This document shows positions 29,001-34,531 of a stretch of DNA of 64,000 nt, piece after piece (the first letter of the stretch is position 1; each line of letters begins with the position of its first letter). Position numbers and translations under genes: made by a program. The notes beneath the pieces were generated by a model. That model worked only from the letters and a program-made list of their open reading frames with translations. It did no database searches and was not told the DNA's origin. Source of the stretch: Granulicella aggregans (GTDB taxonomy: Bacteria > Acidobacteriota > Terriglobia > Terriglobales > Acidobacteriaceae); NCBI RefSeq assembly GCF_025685565.1, contig NZ_JAGSYE010000004.1, forward strand, positions 62,001-126,000, in the 5' to 3' direction.

Positions 29001-31756
29001 GCTTCACCGACGCGAACGGCAACGCGGTTGTGCCTTACGCGAGCGGCTTCTCGACCGGTGCCACCGCGGCGGCTACAGGCGGGCTGACGCTGATAAGCTC
29101 GAATATCGCGAACGGCGCGGGGAATGTGTCGACCACACAACCGGTCACGCTGGTCTTCAGCCAGGTGATCAACGCTGAGACGGTGAATGCGAATACGTTC
29201 TTGGTTACTGTGAATGGGTCTACTAGCTACAATCTGGCGGGTAACTTCGCGGTGAACGGGAACACGGTAACGTTCACCCCCGCGAATCCATATCCAGCAG
29301 GGGCGGTTCTCTTCGTTTATGGCTGCGGGATCACGGACGTCCTGGGCGAGGTTTTGAGTAGTGCCTGCAATCAACTGCTTAACTTCACGGTCACGTCCGG
29401 CTCGGTGGACACGACGCCGCTGCAGATCTTGTCGGTAAGTCCGGCGAAGGGCGCGGTCAATGTGGGGCTGGAGCACAGCGTATCGGTGACTTTCAACAAA
29501 TCGATCAACCCAGGTAGCGTCAGGTACGCATCCAACGGAGCGCTGCTCTACGCAGGGCAGAATCTTGTAGACAACGGAAGCTTAAGTTTCTCGGCGGACA
29601 ATCGGACGCTGTACTTCAACACTGGTTCGCTGCAGAGCGGGGTGGTGTACACGATCGAGTTCCCGGCGGGCGGGGTCTCAGATTATTCGGGAAATGCCCT
29701 GACGAGCAACTTCATCAGCAGCTTTACGACCAGTACGGATCCGGTCTCGGGGACTGGAACCGTCGTTGGAACGAGTCCCGGAAACGGTGCTACAGGGGTG
29801 CCGGACGGCCAACTGTTGACGTTGTATGTAAATCGACCGGTGGACGCCTCGACGCTGAACGGCAATTTCATCGTTACCGTAAACGGACAGGTGCAGAGCG
29901 GGACGGCGCAGGCTCTAGCAAATGGGTACGAGGTGCAGTTCACGCCGTCATCGCCTTACCCGGATGGTGCGGCGATCGAGTGGTACTTCACGAATGTTCA
30001 GGATATTTACGGGAACACCTTCAATAGCGACAGTGGGTATTTCTACGTGGCCGTGCCGGTCGATGCGGCTACCGCGCCGCCTCAAGTGGTAGCCACCAGC
30101 CCTTTTTACGGATCGAGCACTGTGCCAGTGAACGTACAGCTTGACATCGAGTACAGCCAGCCGATCGATCCGGCGACGCTAAACAATATCAACGGATATT
30201 ACAGTAACTTCCCCGCGTCGACCTACTCACTGCCGACACCGAACGTTCTGCGTGTGACGCCAACTTCTGCCTTGAGCCCATCCACTTACTACTATCTCTG
30301 TGTGAACGGTCTGGTTGGGACGAACGGCGTGCCAGCAGCTAACGCCTGCTATGCGGGGACCTTCACCACGGTCAGCAACAGTACGCCGGATACGACTGCT
30401 GGGACGGTCAGCATCGGGCCGCCGAACGGTTCGGTGAATGTGGGTACGAATGCGTACATCCGGTTGCAGTTCTCGAAGCCGGTGGACCAGACGACCGTGA
30501 ACTCGGCGAACGTACAGATTACGGCTGGCGGCGTCGCGATTCCGGGTACCTGGAGCTACAACAACAGCGCAGGCGACGTGATCGGCGCATACTTCAGCCC
30601 CCTGAACCCACTGCCTGCATCGAGCACGATCCTGGTGAAGACTAGCGGGATGCTGGACTACGCAGGCAACACATTCTCTGTGGCGCAGTCGCAGTTCACC
30701 ACGGCGGCGATGCCCGACTACACGACCCCTGTGGTGGCGCTGGACTTCCCATACGACACGACAGGGATCGGAACCAATGCGAAGTTTACCTGCCGGTACT
30801 CCCAGGCTATAGACCCCGCCAGTATCACGTCTTCGGGCACGTATCTCTACGACTATGCGGCGAGTGCGAAGGTTCCTGTGACCTACTCGTTCTCTTCGGA
30901 TCTGATGTCGGTGACGATGACGCCGACATCGGCTTTGGCAGCGAACTCGAATTTCTACTATTACTGCAACTACGCCATCGATCTGACGGGCAACGGGCAG
31001 AGCGGCGGCTCTGTCTACTTCACCACGGGCAGTGGCCCGAGCAGCACCGGGCCGACGTTGGTACAAGTGAATCCGCCGAACGGATTTACGAACGTGCCAC
31101 TCAACTCAAACGGTGGGCCGTTCTATCCCTACACAACGTCCCTGCAGGTGCAGTTCAGCGAGCCGGTCGCGGAGAGCTCCCTGGGCGGATTGACTCTGAC
31201 GCCAAATGGAGGCAGCCCGATTCCGATCTCACCTTCAGCCCAGGACGCAGATACGATCGTTTCTGTGCAACTGCCGTCCGTGTTGTTGCCGAACACCACG
31301 TATACGTTGAACGTGTCGGGTGTGGCGGACTACAACGGGAACCTGATCACACCGGTAACCAGCAGCTTCACCACGGGCACGGGCTATGACTTTGTCAATC
31401 CAACTGTGAGCGCGGCCAACTGGACCAGCGTCTCCGCAACCACGCCAACCGCTTTGAACGGCGCATCCGGGGTCGACGACAATCCGACGCTGTCACTGGT
31501 CTTCAGCGAGCCCATGGATCCCGTGTTGATCGACGGAAGCCACATTTACTTGCAAGTACACAATACTCAGACATTGGTGCCTGCCACCCTCAAGCTTTCG
31601 CCCGACTATGCCACCGTGTACCTCGCGCCGTCGTCACCGCTGGCCGCGGCGACCATCTATGATCTGGTCACGGAAAATCCTTACTGGAATTTGACGGACA
31701 TCGCAGGAAACAACTATTCCGCACAGGGAGTGGTGGCTACGTTCACCACGCAGTAA
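14078..31756 (+). CDS. giant secreted repeat protein, 5892 aa: HYDIN-like, TIG/IPT-like and Big_5 Ig-like domains
   Basis: One open frame of 17.7 kb. GGAAGG five bases upstream supports ATG 14078, but the signal-peptide-like helix (ALSFYLLVFILCMPHVAAHAQ) starts only near residue 72; a GTG at 14240 (codon 55) would give a conventional signal peptide. Residues about 93-1065 are nine choice-of-anchor-D/HYDIN-like domains. About 1066-3374 are some 24 TIG/IPT-like units of about 95 aa. About 3375-5892 are some 21 Big_5/SbsA-like units. No enzyme motif, LPXTG, PEP-CTERM, type IX or barrel signal is visible; it ends in a normal Big_5 strand (VVATFTTQ). It is probably a surface or secreted adhesin or matrix protein, but function and export route are inferred. 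Confidence 0.88.
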   Translation: MTPSLHGAGRSFAAKTVCPFWLAGTAARFILRQRGFVGGSTLSDPAGSATFYRTVDAGPKPSHASKPSRWTALSFYLLVFILCMPHVAAHAQTTLSATAIDFGGTTVGQVSVVHRITFTNTQSVALSISSLTVSGSGYALDASTTCGHPGTLAAGRSCLIGVTLTPAALGPASAGTLTIATNAANSPQTVSLSGTGVAQTTLFETAVAFGNVAVNQASAVHTVLFRNDQSVPLTITSLQLPSGGYAFATPVSQSPQCPASGSLGPGITCAIGLTLTPAALGPVPAGVLSIASSADTSPQTVALSGTGVVPVTLSASAINFGSTAVEEASVVHRITLTNNQSAVLSLSSLAVSGDGYSLDPSTTCGHPGTLAGGASCVIGVTLTPTSVGLSLAGALTITTNANNSPQTVALSGMGVSQTTVFETSIAFGNVAVNQASAVHTILYRNNQAIPLTISALQLPAGGYAFATPVSQSPVCPASGTLAAGTTCAIGLTLTPTVLGAVAAGSLNIVSSADNSPQTVALSGTGVVPVTLSATAIGFGGTTVGQVSVVHRITLTNNQSAMLSILSLQVSGSGYALDPSTTCGDPGMLAAGASCLIGVTLTPSVQGPAAAGVLTVVTNAANSPQAVALSGTGVTQTTLFQTSVAFGNVAINEASAVHTVLFRNNQSVPLMISSLQLPSGSGYAFATPISQSPQCPASGPLGAGITCAIGLTLTPAALGPVPAGVLSIASDALVSPQTVTLSGAGVVPVIPSVTSVTFPAQFEGVTSVPQTVTFTNQQVSALVISSLVITGPNAGDFAATNLCTGAVSVNAVPICSVLLTFTPTGTGTRTATLTINDGAQNAPLTITLSGQGNAPLIVSPTAITTYSAPVGTTSAYQTVSIMNATMAQTFHISALQLTGDFKQTSTTCGSLPYAIVPGASCNVTISFAPTVSGTRTGELQVVDDAVTSPQVVNLSGTGTSPITLSPASLTYTAQKLGTLSVPQNVTLTNYESQQETFTLTPSANFTATSICTDGVIRANSSCAVSVVFAPAATATPGPITGTLTVTDSATGAGPLYVSLIGSATTLDPPAAVAVVSPAAAAAGAVVPVTITGNGLTHFSNASTIKFTDTDNSLTSSGITYSITGSSSPNSLNATLTIDTGAVSGARDIEVDTPLAGGGTETALLNSAFLITAPSNVHTITAVNPSCGNQGQTLNVDLTFSGMNFVAGTSYAIFGDGITVNSLAAGATPNDVVASISISNTTPVGGRTVTLVTGGDFATSTFGACQVGANNATLLSVTPNSEPQGFSGSITLTSSGTHFLQNATTVSIGGGVIVGDVNVSTTTPTTATAEVTVPANASIGAQDVTVATGGEIATLAGGFTVVGATPLLLSETPNSAQQGQTLNVTITGNAYTNFLAGVTAQFGGEIQVNGYSAISANSVTVNITVSQNASAGSITANLIVGPTGNQQIFPFSFTVTPSSAAIVNVVPGGVPQGGQLTLAVTGRNTHWVQGATMATFIQTPYCGIAVNVGTFPDTTDGTLNVSVPANCPVGGYTLQIATGGEVVSATVQVYANTPSVAMNPSSGLPGTSFTVTFTGDFTHFSSSTTAVVSGEGVTLSPLNLTPGQTITATITIAADAPVGGRTITLTTGTEVVTTGFEVSGTSISVLSPYEGPQSTTQDIVITGVNTHFVQGTTTVLFGPQITVNSVTVISPTELTVNITTSYLLNGTLTATPPGWQSLYVKTGSEEETASFLILAPLNPSILNVDPSSAAQGSTVTVTITGSLTNWVQGVTEAILGSGVTVNSLTINGPTTATASLSISPTASLGTNSVVMITGSEIEIGGGFTVTPGAANVVSVEPPGSLTQTGVWVVSQLQTSTLKLTAVGTHWVQGETTVNFGPGVAIDELTVINSTTATVQITVLSSAPVGFATLTVVTDGEVVSFPQALDIEEGFASLLSTSPGGGQQGATLNLQVLGRFTHWQQGVTTAAFSPAGDITVNSFTVVDSENGIINLTVNPTAYVDTTPYCDSITITTGSEQVTLPPPGQPGQFCIQQGPAQIMAVSPATGLQGTTGTVTITGGATNFAPGITQVSFNDPGISVGTVTVTSPTSLTVPVSISTTSLLGYHTVTATTLGETASQQFAYQVNPNVATLNEAIPNSAVQGAPLTGQSPLVVRLIGQYSHFSAESTAVFGAGITVQSVSFVSLTEIDATIVIDPLSYIGVRNVTVTTPNVPCAELTAGNACRSGATIGSEIVSAGVFSVATGPAIISTVAPGTGNQGQEVVFMVTGSGTHWQQNFTQFWMDGIGQDLTVNSVVINNSTSATVDMTISPTAVPGARTVSMVTAGEALSDAGAFVVTGGIPVITYLSPNSANPGTSQLLVTINGLDTMWDSTSTVDFGPGITVTSYQVDDPTHIEAVINIDAAAQIGYRTVVVTTGAQKLTGNFLVAAPAPPPTPYISFYYPYSGLTGQTLTIQFTGQFTHWDPGPINTPTTATFGDGIAVNTFQVTSPTSAVATVTIDRAAVTGQRLIVFTTGSEMESVPFSVVSTTPGTPGSVVPVLSLVDPGSAIQGAQNLLVTILGQYTAFDSTTTFSLGPGITVNGPPMILGSTVARQSISIGQEAATGGYTVTSNTPGAPAGAQTAGGAVFYVTPSLALVSAVTPNIAKQGDTVTVEVSGQNTHWDATTVFQFGAGITVSQLTVNSATDATMTLSIPALASLGPTSVTAQTAGEVAALNNGFVVQAGTPLLLSSGPNSLPQQSSATFTILSQATNWTAANPPAVTYGSGVTVTNVNVTSATSLTAFGYIQPTTNLGYRDLTVTSGNQVLGLPNALYVTAGPAAINGVSPSSGGQGANLTAVQIMGTNTNWQQGVTSLSFPEVLVNSFTVSSPTLITANITVNQSATPGQVSVTATTGGEVATETNAFTVIQTDAELLNANPNSGAQGLTENVTLAGFYSHFGANSVVSFGQGVTVNSVTANSSTSLTANITVQPTAAIGSRTVAVTTGTESVSLMNGFQVTTGQAAILSLSPASGAQNTNVIVQVTGSQTSFASGETTAAVGGGITVTGVTVADPKHASLNLSIPGSTATGSYNVTLTTGGEVATILGGFTVTAGTPQVSSVSPATGHQGDTNLSIGLTGLFTHFANGTSTASFGTGITVNSLTVTDATDAVANITISPSAAVGSRTVTVTTGSESASITGGFSVLAGLPALSSAMPGTAQAGATANVVVTGAFTNFQQGSTTVSFGAGVTVNSVTVSSSTQLSANVTVDPNATVGSRDIAVTTGTQTVVLSGGFTVTPGTPVVTVINPNIGVPGSVVSVTINGLYTNWDPGTTKVAFGPGITVGSGVAGGAGPVASGSANSIVVNLSIDPAAALGPRDVTITTGSEVETVAAGFTVQATTVTPPTVISVSPAGNAVAVSTNSSVYAVFSQPMDRTTITTSNVLLYLTSNPGGNIAVPGSVSVDASGRELTFTPAAALAVNASYYFVITNGVADASGNALGYYTSYFYTGFSASTTSPTVVLANPPVGAGGIGTNVSIQVEFSAQMNQATQAGLTVTAGGVAVPGSYTWSNNSYTLYNGYYYYYGNYACGYSYYYYYNDPSYAATCPNQGSVVTFTPSAPLLPDTTYTVGYAATLADTAGNALRPGSFTFSTGAGADTAYNGSGPDFTNYATNVGTNFAPTMNFAKPVDPLAINAGTLYLYNVDGNKYILGKVTLAADAMSATFTPSMPLLPNTQYDFHMSGGYFDVDGNYLDGTDSYFTTGAGAEIAPPQVSSVFPADLGKAVPLNAQVVFHFSEPLDPNVTPTVQITPNGGAAIAGTATLASDQVTLTFVPAMSLAPGTQFTAQVSHYQDMVGNVGAAFSSSFTTATSVAPLSVSTGIDASGNLITTGDTVDPHWTAINSNSPNPQPVDVVTPANVGWYSGWPANGPMSSWITVSPDAVPGPINSTYSTTFNLTGYSLSNLCLAGFIESDPYGTLLLNGNAITPQLYPFAYNGYGPYPLSIALPVADLNTGVNTLSYQFSSNYSGYEGLRIQASVQTCGATLTGGLTLTSSDPVNGAGGVPTNASVTLTFNNPIDPATVNSSTIPVEINGIYDQVVAGNYTVNGNQVVFTPDSPFPVGTALYVNACPGLNDLAGDSYPYCQTVDAFTTAGTATPVTPVTPPFQVIAFAPAANAGNVGLRAPVVATFNRSVNPNTVNTNGNTDFALFQGDGQSPWCTTYMKSQDNATLQFSCGALPASSLMTASLNGGLQDFSGNSLANFTSQFTSSQADSSTAGSLSGARPGTGSSGVSPNAPLVLFFNLPVNASGANTGLQVAQNNVAITGSVQVLDNGYTLQFTPSTPFVAGALIQWSTTSSLTDSTYGNLLSPASGYFTIAADTSAATPVVQVVSPALYTSIAPNSTVDIQFNVPLNPSTVNSTNVYLYDTVAGVNVAATYSQPQPNVVRIVPQANLTASATIYLYATNGLQSTTSVPFGGSAYLGYFYTLAVPDTTSPTVVSAVPYSGAPGVGVNVQPGFVFSKPIDPISVNASTFQVLNGTTALPGSYWVSSDDTRIEFVPNSPLPVSATLTMSLTGVQDQVGNPLSYTSHFTTGATPDEIAPVVVQTSIPSNATVPINSNITVQFSESMDVTTFNATDFRLYDDDSTSYGTVASTLTWNSAQSVAYLVPAAPLKAGHQYTLYVNSGTDLAGNGMQSYSSYFYAGFASDAAAPSVTAFSPLAGATGVGTNTVIDVAFSAPIDPTTLSGVTLSAGGTTVPSTAVLAGGNTVVQLVPQAPLTANTKYVVTIAGVKDPAGNMVATATNSFTTGATFNLTAATVVSVDPPNYPPVGTNVTPRVTFSKPLNPVFIANSSFSMYLVDTAQFIPLTVALSRNGLQVTLTPQIALLPNTEYRFNGNGGIYDQDGNAVSGGYYYFYTGDGAVTSSLTVTGVSPTAGATAVPLNAQIAVTVSATLDPTSVTQSSLQLLDSSSHAVPGTVSQTDGQTLTFVPTANLLADAAYTVKTGSFTDANGNAVVPYASGFSTGATAAATGGLTLISSNIANGAGNVSTTQPVTLVFSQVINAETVNANTFLVTVNGSTSYNLAGNFAVNGNTVTFTPANPYPAGAVLFVYGCGITDVLGEVLSSACNQLLNFTVTSGSVDTTPLQILSVSPAKGAVNVGLEHSVSVTFNKSINPGSVRYASNGALLYAGQNLVDNGSLSFSADNRTLYFNTGSLQSGVVYTIEFPAGGVSDYSGNALTSNFISSFTTSTDPVSGTGTVVGTSPGNGATGVPDGQLLTLYVNRPVDASTLNGNFIVTVNGQVQSGTAQALANGYEVQFTPSSPYPDGAAIEWYFTNVQDIYGNTFNSDSGYFYVAVPVDAATAPPQVVATSPFYGSSTVPVNVQLDIEYSQPIDPATLNNINGYYSNFPASTYSLPTPNVLRVTPTSALSPSTYYYLCVNGLVGTNGVPAANACYAGTFTTVSNSTPDTTAGTVSIGPPNGSVNVGTNAYIRLQFSKPVDQTTVNSANVQITAGGVAIPGTWSYNNSAGDVIGAYFSPLNPLPASSTILVKTSGMLDYAGNTFSVAQSQFTTAAMPDYTTPVVALDFPYDTTGIGTNAKFTCRYSQAIDPASITSSGTYLYDYAASAKVPVTYSFSSDLMSVTMTPTSALAANSNFYYYCNYAIDLTGNGQSGGSVYFTTGSGPSSTGPTLVQVNPPNGFTNVPLNSNGGPFYPYTTSLQVQFSEPVAESSLGGLTLTPNGGSPIPISPSAQDADTIVSVQLPSVLLPNTTYTLNVSGVADYNGNLITPVTSSFTTGTGYDFVNPTVSAANWTSVSATTPTALNGASGVDDNPTLSLVFSEPMDPVLIDGSHIYLQVHNTQTLVPATLKLSPDYATVYLAPSSPLAAATIYDLVTENPYWNLTDIAGNNYSAQGVVATFTTQ
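14354..16318 (+). repeat. three tandem 654/654/657-bp repeats (A-B domain pairs)
   Basis: Within the giant gene, two different HYDIN-like domains alternate. The A type begins TLSATAIDFGG, V.LSASAINFGS and V.LSATAIGFGG. The B type begins TTLFETAVAFGNVAVNQ and close variants. Pair starts are at 14354, 15008 and 15662, and the block ends at 16318. The steps are 654, 654 and 657 bp; the last has one extra codon (GSGYAF for GGYAF). This points to duplication of a two-domain unit. Confidence 0.85.
17272..24199 (+). repeat. array of about 24 TIG/IPT-like coding repeats
   Basis: Each unit is about 95 aa, with a loose consensus: (P)N/S-S/G-x-x-Q-G opening, VTITG, xxTHW/F..G.T...FG.GITVNS, then TVTTGSE/GGE and GGFTV. 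This matches TIG/IPT immunoglobulin-like folds. Unit openings include NPSCGNQGQ, TPNSEPQGF, NPSSGLPGT, SPATGLQGT, NPNSGAQGL and SPATGHQGD. Sequence identity between units is moderate, so this is older diversification than the A-B block before it. Confidence 0.8.
24200..31753 (+). repeat. array of about 21 Big_5/SbsA-like Ig coding repeats with nine-domain periodicity
   Basis: Units of about 105-120 aa share an opening P..G..xVxxNxxxxxxFSxPxD, a middle FTPxxPLxxxTxYxxxxxG and D.xGN. Domain types recur with period nine: units 1-4 resemble 10-13, units 5-8 resemble 14-17, unit 9 resembles 18, and units 19-21 resemble 10-12. A non-Ig insert of about 173 aa (25592-26111) occurs only in the first cycle, between units 4 and 5. 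Confidence 0.8.
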
Positions 31757-31767
31757 GCGATCAGCAG

Positions 31768-31789
31768 GGCGCTCATCGAGATGAGCGCC
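31768..31789. terminator. hairpin between the giant gene and rpoZ
   Basis: GGCGCTCAT-CGAG-ATGAGCGCC is a perfect 9-bp stem with a tetraloop, 11 bp after the giant gene's stop and between convergent genes. There is no T-tract on either side, so it is a probable transcript-end hairpin rather than a textbook intrinsic terminator. Confidence 0.55.
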
Positions 31790-31837
31790 GTGAAGTGCCT
31801 CAAGATTTCAGCGCTATTGGAAGAGGTTCGCTCTCGC

Positions 31838-32074
31838 CTAGACGTGATCTTCGGGCTCAGAGGTATGAAATCCGGGCACGGCCGGGAGGCTGCTGCCCTT
31901 TTGGGTTACAACGTAGGAGACGGCACCGGATCGGATCTCGTCCTGTGCAACGCGGCAGGCCTTCATCGACTTGGAGACGCCGAGAGCGGGCGCGCCACCC
32001 TGCAGTTGACGGGCGCGGCGTGCAACGCCCTTGACCAGGCTGTACTTGTTGTGGAAGGCATTCTCTATCGTCAT
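31838..32074 (-). CDS. rpoZ: RNA polymerase omega subunit
   Basis: A protein of 78 aa from ATG 32074 (MTIENAFHNKYSLVKGVARR). The open frame extends upstream, but omega proteins start at about this point. RARQLQGGAP and the later ACRVAQDEIRSGAVSYV are the conserved omega core (family form: KRARQL...ALEEI..G). Omega helps assemble and stabilise RNA polymerase around beta'. It lies about 98 bp downstream of gmk on the same strand, the widespread gmk-rpoZ arrangement. It converges with the giant repeat gene. Confidence 0.9.
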   Translation of the reverse strand: MTIENAFHNKYSLVKGVARRARQLQGGAPALGVSKSMKACRVAQDEIRSGAVSYVVTQKGSSLPAVPGFHTSEPEDHV

Positions 32075-32172
32075 GCTTTTCACCCCGTGCGGAGAGGGTA
32101 ACGCACCACGAACGAATAGCCAAGGCAATTCGCAGAATCGATGCCCGGGTGCGACCCGTAAATGGCGAAGGA

Positions 32173-32859
32173 TCATGAGTTGCGGAAGGTTGCGAGAGCG
32201 GCTTCGAGTCGAGGTGAGGGAGTGGAGGTCCGGCAGGTAGCTGCCGTCGTAGCGTCGAGATCATCGGCCTGCGATCGCTCGCCCGAGGCGACGACGCGTT
32301 CGCTGAACACGATGGCGCGAAGCTCCGTGGCGGCCTGATCGAGCACATCGTTGACCAGGGCATACCGGTAGTGGCTGAGTTGCTTGAGTTCTTCACGCGC
32401 TTCGGTGAGGCGGCGCTCGATGATGGATTCGATGGTCATGCGCTCGGCCTGGCTGCGGTTGCGAAGGCGCATCTCGAGTACCTCCGGACTGGGCGGAAGG
32501 ATGAAGATGGAGACGGCTTCGGGAAGCTTCTTCATTACCTGAAGCGCGCCCTGGACATCGATGTCGAGCAGAAGGTCCTTGCCCTGCTCGCGAGCATGAG
32601 CAAGGGCCGAAGCGGCGGTGCCGTAGAAGTTGCCGAAGACTTCCGCCCATTCCAGAAATTCCCCAGCATCGACCATGCGAAGAAACTCTTCGCGGGTGGT
32701 GAAGTGATATTCGCGGCCATCGGTCTCCGAGCCACGCGGGGCGCGCGTGGTGTAGGAGATGGAGAACTCGATGCCTTCGACGAGCGTGAGCAACTGGCTG
32801 ACCAGCGTTGACTTACCAGAGCCTGAGGGTGCCGAGATGATGAAGAGTATGCCTGCCAT
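32173..32859 (-). CDS. gmk: guanylate kinase
   Basis: A protein of 228 aa that phosphorylates GMP to GDP with ATP. The P-loop is at the N-terminus (SAPSGSGKSTL, about residues 9-19), followed by the GMP-binding region SYTTRAPRGSE, GREYHFT, and FLEWAEVFGNFYGT. DIDVQGALQV and FILPPS complete the signature. The C-terminal 35 residues (after the FSERVVA stretch) are a Ser/Thr/Ala-rich extension that makes it slightly longer than the usual about 205 aa. It is upstream of rpoZ and divergent from the LytS-type kinase, with only 54 bp between the starts. Confidence 0.96.
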   Translation of the reverse strand: MAGILFIISAPSGSGKSTLVSQLLTLVEGIEFSISYTTRAPRGSETDGREYHFTTREEFLRMVDAGEFLEWAEVFGNFYGTAASALAHAREQGKDLLLDIDVQGALQVMKKLPEAVSIFILPPSPEVLEMRLRNRSQAERMTIESIIERRLTEAREELKQLSHYRYALVNDVLDQAATELRAIVFSERVVASGERSQADDLDATTAATCRTSTPSPRLEAALATFRNS

Positions 32860-32913
32860 GGGATCGCATTAAGTGTACCTGTTGTCAGATAACCCAGGCG
32901 TTACAGTAGACGT

Positions 32914-34314
32914 GTGACCCATCTTGTCAACGCCGCCGATCCCAAGCTGATACTGATCACGCTGCTGATCGAACTGGGTGTGGCGGCGGCGGTATCGAGT
33001 TCGCTTGCCAGGTCCATCCGCTTCAAGCGGCTGCTGTTGCAGAAGGACAGAAAGCCGCGGCAGACGTTGAAGCTGCTGGCGATGATCTGCGTGCCGTTGA
33101 TGCTTGGCGTGTGGGTAAGAGTGACGGTGCCGAACTTCCTGGCGGCCGACATCAGCTTTGAAGCGACGATTCTGCTGGGGCTGATTATGGGGCCGGCCTA
33201 TGCCGCTCTGGGCGGTGCGGCGATGGCCTTGCCTGCGGTGCTGCACCATGAGTACTGGGCGTTGCCGGTAAATCTTTTGGTAGCGGCGGTGGCGGGGAGT
33301 TTCAGCGCGTTCGCCGACGAAGAAGATATCTGGCTCTTTTCGCCGCTGATCGATCTCAGTATCTACCGGTGGTTCAAACGCAATGTAAGGCGTCCGCACT
33401 TCGATCGACAGATCATCCTGCTGGTGTTGATCACCGTGATGCAGTTCGCGATCAGCATGTTTGCTCGGTTCTATCCCCAGCACTTTTTTGACTTGTACTC
33501 GGACTCGTGGCCTATTCAGCTTGCAATCTGTGCCTCGGCACCGGTGGTTGTGGGTATACCGTTGAAGATCTGGAATGCGATCCGGATTGAGCGGCAGCTT
33601 GAAGAGCAGGGAAGGCTTCTGCTCGAAGCGAGGCTGGATGCGCTGCAGCGGCAGATCAATCCGCACTTTCTGTTCAACACGCTGAACTCGATTACGTCGC
33701 TCGTGCGGTCGCAGCCGGAGCTGGCGCGGGAGATGATCGTGAAGCTGGCAAACATCCTGCGCGTGCTGCTGAAAGATCGCGAGGCGTTTGTCCCTTTCAG
33801 CGAGGAGCTCGCGTTTACCGACGACTATCTCGCGATCGAGGTGGTTCGGTTCGGATCGAAGCTGCGGGTGGTGAAGGAGATCGCCGAAGATACGTTGAAC
33901 ATCGTCGTCCCGAGCATGCTGCTGCAGCCCTTGATCGAGAACAGCATCAAGCATGGTCTGGAGCCGCGGATCAGTGGAGGAACGGTGACACTGCGCAGCC
34001 GTATCCTCGATGGGCGGCTGGAGATCGAGGTAGAGGACGACGGAGTGGGCATGGCACCGGAGAGCACAGCGGCTTCGCCGGTGAGCGGGCTGGTACGGCC
34101 GGGGACGGGCATCGGGATGCGGAACGTTCGGGAGCGGATGGAAGTGCTCTATGGGCACGAGGCGGAGGTGTCGATTGAGAGCCGGCCAGGGCGCGGAACC
34201 AAGGTGGTGCTGCTGATGCCGATTCTGGACTCGGGAGCTGGGCCGTGGGCGGAGCTGGGGGCTGTGGCGCAGGTGGGATGGGGCGCGGCAATGAAAGTGA
34301 TCTCGCGGGGATAG
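32914..34314 (+). CDS. LytS-type membrane sensor histidine kinase
   Basis: A protein of 466 aa starting at GTG 32914. The N-terminal half is polytopic (helices about 11-30, 53-72, 84-125, 165-190, 205-222), in the style of the 5TMR-LYT sensor. Then comes a His_kinase (PF06580) domain with LQRQINPHFLFNTLNSI, phospho-acceptor His251, and a HATPase domain with LLQPLIENSIKHG, VEDDGVGM and GTGIGMRNVRERM. Kinases of this class pair with LytTR response regulators; none is adjacent. Its last nine codons fall inside a 98-bp tandem duplication, so the C-terminal tail (AAMKVISRG) may be a recent addition. Confidence 0.9.
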   Translation: MTHLVNAADPKLILITLLIELGVAAAVSSSLARSIRFKRLLLQKDRKPRQTLKLLAMICVPLMLGVWVRVTVPNFLAADISFEATILLGLIMGPAYAALGGAAMALPAVLHHEYWALPVNLLVAAVAGSFSAFADEEDIWLFSPLIDLSIYRWFKRNVRRPHFDRQIILLVLITVMQFAISMFARFYPQHFFDLYSDSWPIQLAICASAPVVVGIPLKIWNAIRIERQLEEQGRLLLEARLDALQRQINPHFLFNTLNSITSLVRSQPELAREMIVKLANILRVLLKDREAFVPFSEELAFTDDYLAIEVVRFGSKLRVVKEIAEDTLNIVVPSMLLQPLIENSIKHGLEPRISGGTVTLRSRILDGRLEIEVEDDGVGMAPESTAASPVSGLVRPGTGIGMRNVRERMEVLYGHEAEVSIESRPGRGTKVVLLMPILDSGAGPWAELGAVAQVGWGAAMKVISRG

Positions 34315-34463
34315 AGTTTACGTCCCACCCATGTGCGATGAAGCTGAGCATGGATGGGGCACCCGGCGCATGGATGGGGCACCCGGCAATGAAAGTGATC
34401 TCGCGGGGGTAGAGTTTACGTCCCACCTATGCGCGATGAAGCTGAGCATGGAGGGGCACCCGG
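34287..34463. repeat. tandem duplication, period 98 bp, with nested 20-bp repeat
   Basis: The segment beginning ggcaatgaaagtgatctcg at 34287 recurs at 34385 with a few mismatches, each copy about 80 bp. Between them an extra copy of gcatggatggggcacccgg occurs (34348-34366 and 34368-34386, period 20). Copy 1 contains the end and stop codon of the LytS-type kinase; copy 2 is intergenic. The unit includes a palindrome-like segment (cccacccatg ... catggatggg) resembling dispersed Acidobacteria intergenic elements. Confidence 0.85.
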
Positions 34464-34531
34464 TAACTACAAAAGCAGATCCTCCGCTTCGCGAAGGATG
34501 ACAAGTCTTTTGAAAGTTGATTATTGGATGG

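Noticed and set aside
14354..31753. CRISPR or other noncoding repeat array
   Set aside because: Repeats are 285-655 bp, coding, in frame throughout and diverged at third positions. There are no short identical repeats with spacers.
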